Source: Tetracladium setigerum
Lineage: Eukaryota; Ascomycota; Leotiomycetes; Helotiales
Length of the DNA: 64,000 bases
Direction of reading: 5' to 3'
Assembly: GCA_031472005.1 (NCBI GenBank)
Contig: PZJY01000001.1
Span: 1,364,001-1,428,000, forward strand
Shown here: piece after piece, positions 35,635-48,335 of the stretch
Numbering within the stretch: the first letter of the stretch is position 1
Layout: each line of letters opens with the position of its first letter
The notes under the pieces: model-generated
What the model was told of the DNA's origin: nothing
The model's database searches: none
Seen by the model: only the letters and a program-made list of their open reading frames with translations
Position numbers and translations under genes: made by a program

Positions 35635-38286
35635 CTTGGCGGAGAGAATCAATGGGATGAAGAGAAAAGAATAGACCAAACTGAAACGGACATCTCGAAG
35701 ATCTTTATGTCTTCTAGAAGTCCTCTATGCAAGATATCCAGACCTTCCATTCTAGGTATGACCCGGCATATCTCAAAAAGTGACAGGCAGTTCATCACGA
35801 ACTCTATCTGCTCAGTAAACAGAGAGATCAATACCTCTCATCTGTCGCCTTCCCCATCAAGCCTCCCTCTCAGCCTCCGAATCGACATGACAGGTCCAAA
35901 CGGCGAGATTCCGCACATCCAGCATGTCTAGCACACAAGTTCTGCCTTATCTCATTCACTCATCAAAGTGCAGACAGTATCGCTTGCGACTTCTCCCACA
36001 GCAAAAGGTACATCCTCCTGTCTCATTAGGATCGACCACCCCTTGCCGAGAACTTCCCGCTGCAGAACATCCTCACATCATCAACCCACTCCTTCTCCAG
36101 CTTCCCCATGAGGAACAGATGCTGGTTCTTGGTTGCTCATCACAAGTTTGTTGTCTGGCTTGGCTCGGCTGGTAGAAGGAGACGCTGATAGATTTGTAGC
36201 CAATTGATGGTTGGGGATGGTTGGGGATGCAGGTCATGTCGGTTGTCAAGATGCTGCAGCATCGGTAGGTGGCTTAAGGTTAATTAAGGTCATTGCCGGT
36301 ACTAGGCTTTATGGGGAAGGTGGGTGAAGATAAAACACTTGGAATTGCTAGAGGAGGGGTTGTGAGGGTGATCTGGAGGTCAATTAGATAATGGATTTTT
36401 GTCTGTCATGTCGATCTTTTGGGGGTTGAGTTGCGGGAGTTGTTGAAGTTGGGAGATATCATTATTTTGGAGGCGGGGGCTAGACTCTGTCCGGCCTTCC
36501 AACTAAACTCGTAATTAATAGCCACCTTTAAATACATAGAAGTTTTGAGATGCAATTTAACAAAAGGAATCTCAATCTTCACATCATTGACTTATCCTTC
36601 GCTAATTTTAGCTTCTACCGATTCCAAACTCCACGCTCTCCCACCCAATAACCTTTGCTCCCGTCAATTTGTCTCCTGCACTGTCTGCGTTGTCAATTCT
36701 AGTTACAACAACACATGTATCGATATCAAAACCAAGCCAAACGCCATTCTTGTCACCTTCCAGATACATCATGACTGGCAGTTCGAGTGTGTGTGGGAGA
36801 GATGCATCGTCAATATCGAGCTTCTCCTTTCGTTCTTCTTTGTTTCGCTTGCAGTCACTGCAGCACCAAACATCAGATCAAATGCCTCTTCTTGCCGCCG
36901 TGTCGAGTTTTGAGGCACATGTTCTGCAATGTACGATCAAAACAGCAGAATCCTTGATTATAGTTGCGTATAGAAGGTTGTGGGTATTTAGAAGGGAGCA
37001 GGATTGGGACTGTCTTTCTGTCAACAAACACTACGAAGATGTCAATACTTTCATGGTGCTTTGCTCATACATATGCAATAAGTAAAGATTCTATTAAATT
37101 TGCAGGAATTATTACATAAAGATTCATATAGCTCGGATGCCGTCATTTATTTGCTATTTTGGTATCCACGAGAGCCAAAAAGCGTGATACTCCCCGCCAC
37201 CAATGCCAACCTCCTTCCACACTCTCCCTTTCTCACCATCTATAACCTCACCAATATCAACTATCAACTATCAAAACAATAAAAGCGATATCCAGTAATC
37301 TCTAGCAAAAGAACAAAATATCCTATCCCCACACCACAGGTCATCCTATGCCAACCTCCCGTCACATCCACTGAAGTCACCCACTAAATACAACAACAAC
37401 ACCACAACCCACCACCACCAAAAGAATTGCAAAAAGATAATGTAAAACATACAACAGCAGGGATTCGCTGGTGGTCACCCACCCAACTACTAATCTACCG
37501 ATCTGAAGCTTGAGTACGGCAGAGCGGACGGGATGCCCTATTTTCTTCAGTCTATGGTCGTATGTGACAGATTGTTTGGATACAACCATTCATATACACT
37601 TCTATGCACTGCTTTCTCGCGATTAGGAAGCAGTGTATTAGGGAAGGGCATTGATTGGGCCTGTCCAGGATGAAAAGAAGAGAGAGGAAGGAGGGGATCG
37701 ACTACATAAGCGACAGAAAGAGTGAGATGCTTTCCTAGGTAACCTCCCTTCTAGTAAGAATGAGTAGTACAAAATAAAAAATCACAGGCACAAATACACA
37801 AGATATGTTTCAGTGAAATGTGTATTGTCATTTCCTTACACTATCCTACCTATCCTATTCCACCACCATTAGATGCCACACACGAAAACACAAGTATATA
37901 TATACAACAGTAACGACAGAGCGATAGCAACAGCACATTATTCGGACTTTTTCTGACTTTTTCTTCCCTCCACTTACAATTATAAACATAAAAAAATACT
38001 AACGCGATAAAAGTAAAAGATGGGGGGTATCGCAATCTGCGGGCTCTGTTCATACCTAACCGTCATCCTCGCCCTTGCCTCCAAACATGGGTATCAATCT
38101 GTCTAGACCTTATTATGAAAAACGATACAAATCTGTATGTATGTATGCAAAAAATAAATGCTGCCCGCTTTCCACACGACTACCACAAACTCTCCCCCAG
38201 TCTCGACGCGAATCAAAAAGTCAAGAGGTAAAGGAAAAAAAACAAAGGAAATCTGACTACGGCAGTGTGTCGCCGTTTGGTTCATT
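35635..38286. other. Gene-poor region, 2.65 kb
   Basis: Holds the carboxypeptidase promoter (left) and the 3' region of the giant coiled-coil gene (right). Around 36540-37090 open frames exist on both strands, including an 89-codon minus-strand frame at 36608-36877 with protein-like composition but no clear start. Nothing is recognised. Confidence 0.5.
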
Positions 38287-41200
38287 TCATCTTCCACCAA
38301 TGCTCTCTCCCCTATAATCATCGACGGTACTCTCGTCATCATCGTAGAAACCTGCATCGCTGAAATCGCCCGCCGTGGCATCAGCATCGTATGAACTCTG
38401 CCTCATCATCGGTGGGGTAGATGGTGCCACAGGAGGAGCAGCGCTCTTAGCGTGTTGCCTAGGAGTCATGCCCCTTGGAACAGATGGTCGGTTTGCGAGT
38501 TGTTCACGGGTGAATCGCTGGCCTGTGCTTCCGAATGCGGTTGGTTGTTGCTGCTGCTGCTGTTGCTGGGGTTGCTGCTGCTGAGTAGAACCGGTTGCTT
38601 TTCTAAGTAGACTTGACGAAGATATCACGCTCCCGCTAGGGGTACGTGCGGAACTAGTTGGTGGGGTGAGAAGGCCGGAGAGGAAACTTTGATTTGCAGG
38701 ACCGGGATTGTTGATTGATCGGCTTGGGGTAGAGGAATGGCTCCTGTCACCTCTGATAGTTTCGGAAATGCTGGCACTGCCTTTACGCCAGTTTCCCCAT
38801 GCTGCTGCTAGCGGACCTACGGCTTGGGCAACTCGAGGTGAAGCGGCATCGCGTAGAGAGGCGGCGATGTTGGGAAGATTGAGTGCTGAACCACCGTTCA
38901 TGGCTCTCTCGTGCTCCTGCTCCTCCATTTGGAGATTTGCGCGCAGGCGAATCGCCGCATCCTTAACTCTGTCTCCATCCCATTGATCAGTCTCGAGAGC
39001 CTCTACAATATCGGTTAGGTCGCTCTTGCGGACAGAGAGAAGCTCGCGTAGCCAGAGAATCTCGTCATCTCGCTTGGAGATCTTGGTGGCAGCGTCAGGA
39101 TCAAGTTCAGTGACGGTAGCTTCGAGCTGCTCAATTGTCTGCTCGCGATCCTGGAGTTGCTCTTGGAGCACCATGATAGATTCTCGCAATGCCTGAGGAG
39201 AAATCTTTTCAGGGAGGTCCAATGCTCGGGAAAGTTGTCTGGTTGGCTGGGAGGAAGCAATAGAGCCTGAGCGAGCTGTCTTTGCGGCCTGTGCAGCAGC
39301 CGTCGCAGCTTGGTTTGCGATCTCAAGTTTCTCTTCAAGGTGTGCAACACGATCTTGAAGGTGTTCGGTCTTGGCTGAGGACAGGGAAAGGCGTTCAAGA
39401 AGATGCTGCTCGGATCGTTGAGCATCCTCGGTCGAGTTGCCAATCTGGCGTTCATAACGAGCTTGGATGTCTTCCAAGTCATCGGCATGCTTGCGTTTGA
39501 GCTCATCAATCAAAGTCTTCTTTGAGGTTTGAGATTCCTCGATCAACATTTCGCCGCGCTCAAGAGCAGCATCGGCATCAAGCTTGACCTGGTCGAGTTG
39601 ATTTCTCAACAGAATGATCTGGTTCTCCAAATCCTCTCGGACAACATTGACTTGGTTATTCGCTGCCTCGACCTCTGCTTGCAAGTAGTTGCGAGTTCGC
39701 TGGACCTCACTCAAGCCACTCTCTCTAGCTTCCTCAAACTCTCTTTGATATCGCATAGCATCCTTCTCAACAAGATGATTTTCGTTTCTCAACTCAATCA
39801 CCAATGCTTCCAGACGCTTAGATTCGCTAACAGCCCTCATACCCTCCCTTTCACCGCCTTCCAAGCGTTCAATCTCCTGTTCCAGGCGTTCTCGGGTCCT
39901 GGCCTCGGCTTGCAGTCTGGCGTCCAGAACTTCCTGGCGGGCAACGAGTTCTTGCTCCTTTTTGAACCGGCGGGCGTTTTCATCGGAGATGTTGCGAGCG
40001 GCGGATGCCATGTCCTCCTGCAAACCAATTAATTTCCCTCTCATGGCCTCACGGACTCGGATACTTTCCTCCATCTGGGTCTTGACACTATCCAGCTTCC
40101 GGTGGAGCTCCTTGTTTAATTCGTTGGCATGTTCCGCATCTTCACCGTGTCGTCTGGCGGCCTCCAAAGCTCTCTCGGCCTCCATCTGCCAGTGGTGTAG
40201 TTGTTGCCTGGTGTCCCGAAGATCCTTTTCGGCGTGGGCGAGTCGATTCTGGGCATCCGCGGTTGTCTTGGAAGAATTTTCCTGAGCAGCCTCGAGAAGG
40301 GAAATGCGCATGGTGGTCTTGGCTCTTGACTCCTCAACTGATCTGACTTTCTGATCGCGCTCGTCGATAATCTTCTGGATGTGGGTCTCTCGCTGTTCCA
40401 TGGCCTCCCGAAGTCGATCTTCCTCTTCGGCCGAGATACGGAGTAGTCTCTGAACTTCAGCTAGGCGGTCCTCGGCGGCTCTCCTGGTTTTTGTGTCCTC
40501 TTCAGAGGTAGACTCTGCACGAGCGAGCCTTAGCTCGAGATCCTCAATTCTGGCCTTCTGCTCAGCATCTCTGAAGACAGCCGCTTCATCAACGCCAGGC
40601 TTGGGGGAAGGTGGCATTCGTTTCTCTACCGCTTCCTCAACGATGTTTCTAAGATCTTCAGCTCGGAAATCAAGACGCATGCTTTGACCGAATTGTTCCT
40701 TCATCTCGTGCAGTGCTTGCAATACTTCCTTAGGATCATGGGCAATCGTAGATGAAGTAGCAGTTTGTGGCCGCGATGAGTGGTGAGTGTTAAGAGCCTC
40801 TGTGATGATGCTCCTAATTTTCTCAAGTTTCTTGTCCCTTCTTGGACTGTGGGACCGGCGTGGATGAACTTCATCGTCATCCTCATCATCAGCATCGCTC
40901 AAAGCACCGGAAATACTTCGTCTCTCTCGTCTACTCGAAGGAGCACGAGATGCCATCAAATTGACAGACAATTGAATTGCTCCCAAAGTCTTCTCAAGAG
41001 GATTGAGTCGATCCTCCAAAAGACCGCCGACAAGCTCATTGACATGATTGTCAAAGAATTGCGCACGATGTTGAAACTTGGATTCCTCGGTTTCACTGAG
41101 AACATCGTCCCAGTCACTGGCCGGAATGCTTGAGCCATTGTTGAGACGGTGAATGGGCGACCCATAAGCATGGGCATTGTTTGAATCTCCTGCGAATGGA

Positions 41201-44200
41201 TCTTGATCAACAGCTCTGGAGAAAATTCTTTGTTGCTCCCCAGGCAAAGAATTGAATCGTCCAGGACTTGGACTTGGGGCATCTGAACGCATGAGGTTCT
41301 GTGGCTGCAGTCGGATTGGAGAAGAATTATCCAAGTCAGGAACTTGAATGCGTCCCGCTGGGCTTGCCTGACTGTATTCAGGAGTGTCTGCAAACACATT
41401 TCTGGGCACAGCCTTGCGATCATGTGCATTCATTTCGTTCATGATAGCATCAATATCATCCATACCAAGAGATTCATGGTTTGGACTTGGCGATCGCTCG
41501 TTGTAGTCATAACGGGGCGGACTGTTGGCTTGTGGGGATGGGAAGCCATTCTCGTGAGCAGGCGTTGGACTCCTTGTATATCTAGAATCAATTCCGGCGT
41601 CCATAGGCGGCGAGAAGGGGGCAGATTCCTCTGGCGACGGACTTCTGGCAAATCTTGATCCTGATAATCCAAATTTAACAGGGATTTCTGGTTGAACTGG
41701 TGCAGCTGGCTCGACAGAGATCTCTTGTTCTGCTTCTGGTGATGAGTCTCTTGCGTATCTTGAGCCTGACAATCCTTTGGGAAGTGATGGCTGCACGATC
41801 GGAGGCGATGCAGGTTTGGTCTCAGATGGCTCGCCAAATTTGAAAGAGAATGCCCTGGGCTTAAATTCGAAAGGTTTAGCAGTAGCAGACAGGGAGTTCT
41901 TCTTGTGACTCTTCTTTGGCTCTGGCTTCGGTTCTTCGATGACGGGCTCAAACTCTTCATCGGATACGTCGTATTGTCCGTAGGCAGGAAGACCAGAACC
42001 ATATCGCCTCGCTGTGAATGGACGTGCTGCATTGAAATCTGCAGCCTGTTGTTGTTGCTTGAACTCCCATGGCGCAAACTCATTGCCAGCAGACGCTGGA
42101 GAAGCCTCCGTCTTGAAATTGTCCTTCGGTAGAACTTGTGGTCCTGTTTGCTGGCTACCATTGTCTGACGGTGCGGAATTTTCCTTGTTGGCCTGAGTCG
42201 ATAGTGTTGGCAGATTCTCCTTGGGAGGCGACTGCTCTCTCGAAGTCTCTCCAAGTGGCATTCCTGGTTCAGCAAACAATGGCACCGAATCACCGTCATC
42301 ATTACCACCCTTTGCTCTCTTGAAGCGGCCCTCGCTCTGAACGATGCGCCCATTTTCATCAAACATCTCTTCGTCCTCAATCTTAGGCGAAAGGCTGCTG
42401 TCAGGACGGATGATCGGCACAGCCTTGTTCTTCTTGGGTGGTTTCGAGATACCAAGAGCACTCAAATCAATGTTACCAAAGATCGAAGAGCGAAGGTCCT
42501 CAGCACCAGCTCCAGTACTACCAACAGACTCGGAAAATTTCTTGTCGGTGCTGAAAGATGGTGTGAACACTGGAGCATCAGGACGGAAGCTTGGGCCAAC
42601 CCCAGAGAAACTGAAATCGCTATTACCAGGAGTGAAGACAGGCGCAGCGACATTAATCATGCCCTTCCCACTGATAGATGGGTGGCCGATATGGCTCGAG
42701 GCTGTAGATAGAGGCGGTGCAAAGGATGAGTATGCAGTGATCGGCGGGGGCTGGAAGGCATTTCCACCAAATGTGAATTGGCTGGGTGAGTACGCGCTCG
42801 CAGGATTGAATTTGAATTCCTTCGCAGCCACATTGAGGGTTGACATTGAAGGCTTCGCGGAATGTCCTGGTCGTTTGGGCGCAGGTTTTGGGTTGCGACT
42901 TTCTTCAGAATCTTGCCAAGGATTGCTAATGATCGAACCAGACCTCTCATGGCCATTAATTCCCTTGCCATTGAGACTAGGTGTTCCCACATTGCTTGGG
43001 TTGGTCTCGAGGTCAGAAACTTCAGCTCTGGCAGCTTCAGCACCTAGACGAGCGAACTTCGATTCCACCGAACTTTCCTCACTATCAGGGAATGGGACTT
43101 GAGATAGAGAGTGGCCGCGGCTATGAGGCTGGGGATGATGCAAGACCGGTCCATTGCTCGCTCTAGCCACGAATTGAGGAGCCATGGCATTCATAGTAGA
43201 CGCAGTTCGGGAGTGAGCAGGAGCCTTCTTCTCAAACTGATCGTCACCCTTGTCAGAATGTGGACTGTAATCATCGTGTTCAAGTTGTCTCTGCATTTGC
43301 TCCTCCAGGTGGTACTCTGCATCATCAATTTCCTGTTGCAAACTGGCACTTGGGTTGTGTTTGATTTGCCTCGCTTCTGGGGTTTTCGAAGGGCTCTTGG
43401 AAACAACGGCTTCCTCGGGACTCTCCAAAACCTCTTGCAAACGAGGAGAGGCTCGGGCGGCAGTCTGAAGCTGTAATTGCTGTTGATGCTGGAGTTGAAT
43501 TTGAAGCGATTGTTGACGATGATGTAGGTGAGCCAACACATCCCCTTGCTGGAAGTATCCTTCTGGCGAGAAAGATGGGACCGGTGAGGCGAGCGCACTA
43601 AGATTTTGGATAGCAGGCGAACCACCTCTTGCCGTACCTTGCTGATACAACATTTGCTGTGGAGACCAGACTCCAGGCGACGCTTGTTGGGGATATTGGA
43701 AGGGAGATCCGAATGGATGCTCTCCGGTCGAAAAGGACACGGATTGTCTTGGGTTAAACTTTCCATGCATTTGCGCGTGCATAGATGCTGGCGATGCAAT
43801 CGACCCTGGATTTGAGCTTTGGCCCGTTGAAATTCCGGGTAGCATGGTTGGCGAAAATGGATTTCCACTGTGAGACAGGTGGCTGCTTGCTGCTGATGCG
43901 GATGGAATCGGCGGTGAAAATGGCAATGGTGGGTATTGCATCGAAGCCTGTCGGCTCAGATTTGACACCGCTGGTGAGATGGCTGGTTCGTCATCGCCAA
44001 ATGATACACCCAAAGCGCGCAATTTGGCTTCAGCGAGCTCATTAACATATGCATTCCAATCTACATCGCCCACGTGTGTTAGATATGTTCAGATATGGTT
44101 TTACGTCGCTTCCAAATGAGGGATAAAAATTTGAAACAAAATTCACAGCGAGTTTTCGTCATGTGAAATGATTCGCTTCTTGAAAAAGAGGCGTGGAAAC

Positions 44201-45522
44201 GGAGAGAATAAGGTTAAATCCATCGCCGCTGGACCACCTCAAGGAAATTACCCCGATCGGCGAGTTTATGATGAAAAGATTAAGCTTACCTTCCTTATCC
44301 GGAATGCTAACACTGTAAGCTTTCTCCGCCCTTTCAACCACCATATCATGAGTGTGTGGCCATGGACTTCGACTCTGGCCCTCGCCTCCTTCATTATCAT
44401 CAAGAGAACCCTGGCCTAAATTGAATCCAGTGGTATCATAACCCAACTGTTCCCACTCTCTCAACATCGCTTCAACATCCTTTTCGGTCATGGGGGCTGG
44501 CGCCTTGCCCTTTTGACCTCGTTCATCATCCCATGGGATCAAAACCACGATATTCTTGCCTTTCCAGGGCACCTTTTTCTTCAAACGAGGTGGTCCCGGG
44601 GAAGGCGAAGGCACTGGTGCTGGATGCGCGGCTGCATCCCACGTAACCTCCTTAGGAGGAGCTGGAAGAGGCTTGTCATCTCCAGGACTCGAGATCTTCA
44701 ATTGAATGTCGGCCCCATTCGGTGTGCCCTGCTCTTCCTCCATTCTGCTGGTTTCGGGAGGGTCCAAAGAAAAATCCTCCTGTGTCAATGTATCTCTACT
44801 ATCGAGTCTAGTGTGATGTCTCGGGCGCGAGGACAAGAATCGTTTGAGAGTAGGTGTTTTGGGGTCGTTTAGCCAATTGTCTCCGCCTGAAATTGATCCG
44901 CTCAATGAAGAGTGTTCACTATCTCCAGCACCGTCGCTAAGCCAATTGTTCCTCTCTGCAGCTTCACCGCCAGTGTGTTGTCTGATCCAGTCCTCCGTCA
45001 GTCCTTGTGGTCTTCTCCGTGCGCGATTAGCAAGAACGGCAGCACTGATCAGTCCGTCGTTGGACACAAATTCAGGATCCGAGGGCGTGTTCCTGAAGTA
45101 TGGTACTGGACGCAGAAAGGGGGTATGGAACTCGAGATGTCGGACTGGTGAGTTATCGGACGAGATGTCACTGCTGATGGACTCTCGTTGAACTCGTGCT
45201 TGAGTGCTGTTTGGTTCCTGGTATGGGGAACCCCAACTTGCCGTGTAGTAGTGGCTGCTGTGAGAGGCAGGGGCAGAAGGGGGGGTGCGTAGGATATGAA
45301 GTGTTCGTCCGTTGAAGGTCGGCTCGGGGAGGGGCGGGAGAAGGGGAGAAGAACCTCCTTCTTCAGCGGTCGATGTTGTCGAAAAAGCCGGCGATGCTGC
45401 GCGTTCCGAGAAAGCTGGCAGTAGATTGCCTTGTGATTCCTCTCTATCCTCTGCCGCCGTTGGAGTCGAAGGTAGTGACGAAATTGTTTTAAGTGTTCAC
45501 TGTGAGACGGCGCGTCAGCCAT
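38287..45522 (-). CDS. Giant disordered/coiled-coil protein, fungal-specific, unknown role (apparent frameshift near start)
   Basis: Two exons, 44290-45522 and 38287-44060, would give about 2,335 aa. The start is taken as the ATG at 45522 (MADAPSHSEHLK, strong CAAATGGC context). The protein frame (TISSLPSTPTAAEDREE) then lies one base off at the T4 run 45487-45490, and one added base fits both. Residues ~1-320 are disordered. Residues ~322-411 hold a conserved-looking block (KNIVVLIPWDDERGQKGK, EWEQLGYDTTGFNLG), which continues across the intron into DWNAYVNELAEAKLRALGVS. Residues ~430-1500 are Pro/Ser/Gln-rich, with recurrent LSGSRFARSPSPE-type repeats. Residues ~1570-2080 are a long coiled coil rich in Glu, Arg and Leu. 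A poly-Gln stretch and a basic tail follow. Such proteins are sometimes auto-named myosin heavy chain, but there is no motor domain. The design suggests a tether or scaffold. Confidence 0.85.
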
Positions 45523-47643
45523 TTGTCTCTGGATGAACGTTATTTTCGAGTCCAACTTACCACAACGAGATCAGCGCAGACGAAGCCGGAGTCGTCCGCA
45601 ACTGTCTCTATTGATTTGAATAGGGGATCCCGATTATCTGATGCTCCCCAAACTCCCGTTAGCCCATATCCAAACTTGCTCTGAGTGTATTCTCGAAGCC
45701 CTGACATACCATCAAAATTCAGCGCAAACAATTCGTAGGCTGCACCCAGGACGAGACCGAGTATACCAAAGTATCCAGGACAGCGATTCGAAGTGGGAGG
45801 AGGATGTCGGTGGATCGCGACGCGTTGAGTCTTTCCTCCTTCTTTCTTTCGTTCTCTCGCTCCCTTGCTCTCCAACAATTAAAATAATTATAAACGGGTA
45901 AAAGCAGTCGAATCAAAAGAATGACATGGCAGGGGCTAAAGGAAGCAAATACATCCGATCAAGCCAGCAAAGAAGAAGGCATGTAGGTGCTCTCGAGGAT
46001 CTTCTTCGGTGTGAAGGGAGGAGGTTGAGTCGTTGGGGGCGAGGAGTTCGTGGTGAGTGTCTCGATAGGGGTTGAGGGTTGAGGTGGGTGTTGGAGATTA
46101 TGAGGTGGAGCAGATCGTGGAGCCCAAATTTCTTAGTGACGGGAACGCCTGAATTGGGGAATCTGCAGGGATTTTGGCAGGGAGTGCTGGCGTGGGCCAC
46201 TCGCTGGGTCTGAATGGCTTAACGGTGAGAGGCTCGTCAAACGGAAATCATTAATCATTCGAAATGTAATAACAGTTGTCCTGATCTCGCTATGATGGAG
46301 AAGTTGATATATAATAAACCTAGAGTGTTCTCGAGGGGTCGTAGATTGCTGTTTGTTATCTTCTCCTTCCATGATAATTCGGGCTTCCATGAGACAGACA
46401 GAACACCCGTCCACGATAATCCCTTATTTGCACGTGGTGGTTACACTATTCGGGCCCAAGTTCCTGAAGAATCCCCAGTCTTTCTCTGATCCCTTGGTTG
46501 GTTCGTTGGTTGGTGATCTGTGTCTTGGTGGTGGTTGACGTGTCACTACACGCTTGAAGCCAGGGCGAACGGTTTGCTGGAGGATGAGTGAAAGAAAGCG
46601 CATTCGGGGACAAGGAAAAAAGCAGGATTTGACCTCTCAAATGTGAAAAAGGGGTATTCCACGGGTTAAGATAGTTAGCTGCCTTCCTGGTATCGAGTCT
46701 GATGCTGTACCGTACAGTCCGGAGTATCTCAACAGTGCTTCCTCGGGACTATCCCCATCCAAGACCTCGCTTGTTATACGACAATAATGAGGGGAAACAG
46801 GCTAAATTCAAAAGGAAAGAAGGAACCGACAAAGGTAGATTTGGTATGATCTGTAGAAATGAATGTTTCGGATCATAGGCAAGAGATGATGGAAAGGAGA
46901 AGGAAGATAGGCAGTACGGGGGTTGAAGAATTACTTCGATATTCAGTAAGAATGTGGTTTGCAAGCTGGGAGGCTTATGTTCACAACCGCTCAACGCCTC
47001 AATTCTGACGATAAAAGCATACCACGTTAACAAAATTCCTCGGAGAGATCATGTTCGAATGTGTACAAACAAAAAACCATTGATTTTCGCTTGAAAAAAA
47101 GATGGAAAGCACGGCTCCATACGGAATACTGCCACCTTAATTGTACTGTTCTGAAATTGATTCTGGCACTCGCCTATTTGGTGAGGTTGATGTTGAACGC
47201 GCTGATGGTTGGTTCATCGAGGGACTGTGCCATTGATCACTTCGTTTTAGCAATAAATAAACCCAAGATATTAATACTAAATATCCAGGTAGGTTCAGCT
47301 TCGAATGCATCAAAATATATGCAAAACCAACATGGAAAAAGGAACTCCACTTGAGAGGACGTTGTTAAAGAAATCTTCACGTCACGTGACACCATTTCTT
47401 GCAAAAATAGCAGGTCTGAAAATCGTCCTCTTTAGGACTCAACACAACGACATCGCACATATCTGCATCTAAGTCGTATATCAGCAGCTATTGATACCTC
47501 ATCGGTAACCATTGTTCGGATTTTCACAGTCCGCCTTAACGCTGACGATATTTTGAACCCTCCCCTCGGGCACGGATTGGAACCATTCAACAACCAACCA
47601 GATATCAAAGAAGCTAAACACCAAAATCCCCTCCAAACGGAAG
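45523..47643. other. Divergent intergenic region with likely spliced 5' leader
   Basis: About 2.1 kb. The part 45523-45900 is the 5' leader of the giant coiled-coil gene. On the minus strand it carries good splice signals: a GTATGT donor near 45716, a GGGCTAACGGG branch-like site and a CATCAG acceptor, plus a GTAAGT near 45550. An open frame of ~75 codons on the same strand is ambiguous. Towards 47643 lies the F-box gene promoter, with TCACGTGAC at about 47382. Confidence 0.5.
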
Positions 47644-48335
47644 ATGGACTCTAAATCCCTTCTTTTGGATCTCCCAGCCGAGATTCAATACAATATCATA
47701 AGACTACTTGACAGGCCAAGCAAACTATCCCTCACTCTCACCAGCCCCAAAATGGTTCACACCTTCGCCAGATACCTCGACCTCGACCGCTACCGCGACA
47801 ACAATCTATTCCAACGCAAGATTGGTGTTCCAGATTCAATATCCTTTCAGGACTCTAGAGCTCAAGGAGCCATTATTCGCTACATCGCAATACAAGGTTC
47901 TAACGATATCGACAATGTCGCGGCTGCCGAGACCAATGGAGAAACTGGTGAGAGTTCTGAGAATATGGACTTGGATGCACCGGGTGGTGGATGGGGATTT
48001 GATGAAGAAGAGGAGATGTCGTTGGAACCACCATATGCAGAAACTGAAGATGGGATTGAAGAAGCGAAAGTCCAGGGAATCTTGGCGCAATGGCTGAAGG
48101 AAAGGTTGGGAGTGGAAGGGAACGTGGTTTTCTGCGGTGAGTGTATGAAGTATATGCGAACTCTTCCGGGTCCGAATGGAAAACTTCCTTGGTGTAGTAA
48201 GATGTTGACAAGAGATCTGTAAGTCTTCCGTGACAAGAATTGGGGCATTTACTGATGTTTTTGCACAGTTGGTTCCGTCATTGTTGGCCTTGTGAGGAGG
48301 CATATGGGATTGATTATGATGCGACCTTGACTTAA
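47644..48335 (+). CDS. F-box-like protein with C-terminal Cys cluster
   Basis: Two exons (47644-48218, 48269-48335) give about 213 aa. The N-terminus LLLDLPAEIQYNIIRLLDRPSKLSL fits an F-box helix start (LPxEIxxxIxxxL), so a role as a substrate receptor in an SCF ubiquitin ligase is possible. The middle is acidic (NMDLDAPGGGWGFDEEEEM). The C-terminus has four paired cysteines (CGEC, then WCSK and CWPCEE) in a CxxC-like arrangement. It looks like a small zinc-binding module and is completed only after splicing of the second exon. Splice sites are GTAAGT and CACAG. The partner proteins cannot be told. Confidence 0.8.

Noticed and set aside
38375..43868. Long open frames (up to 340 codons) on other frames and the opposite strand inside the giant coiled-coil gene
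   Set aside because: They are shadows of biased codon use in a long low-complexity gene; no domains or starts of their own.
45540..45878. Separate small gene upstream of the coiled-coil protein
   Set aside because: Only 18 bases would separate it from the next start on the same strand, and it contains strong intron signals; better read as a 5' leader. Kept as a finding, not as a gene.
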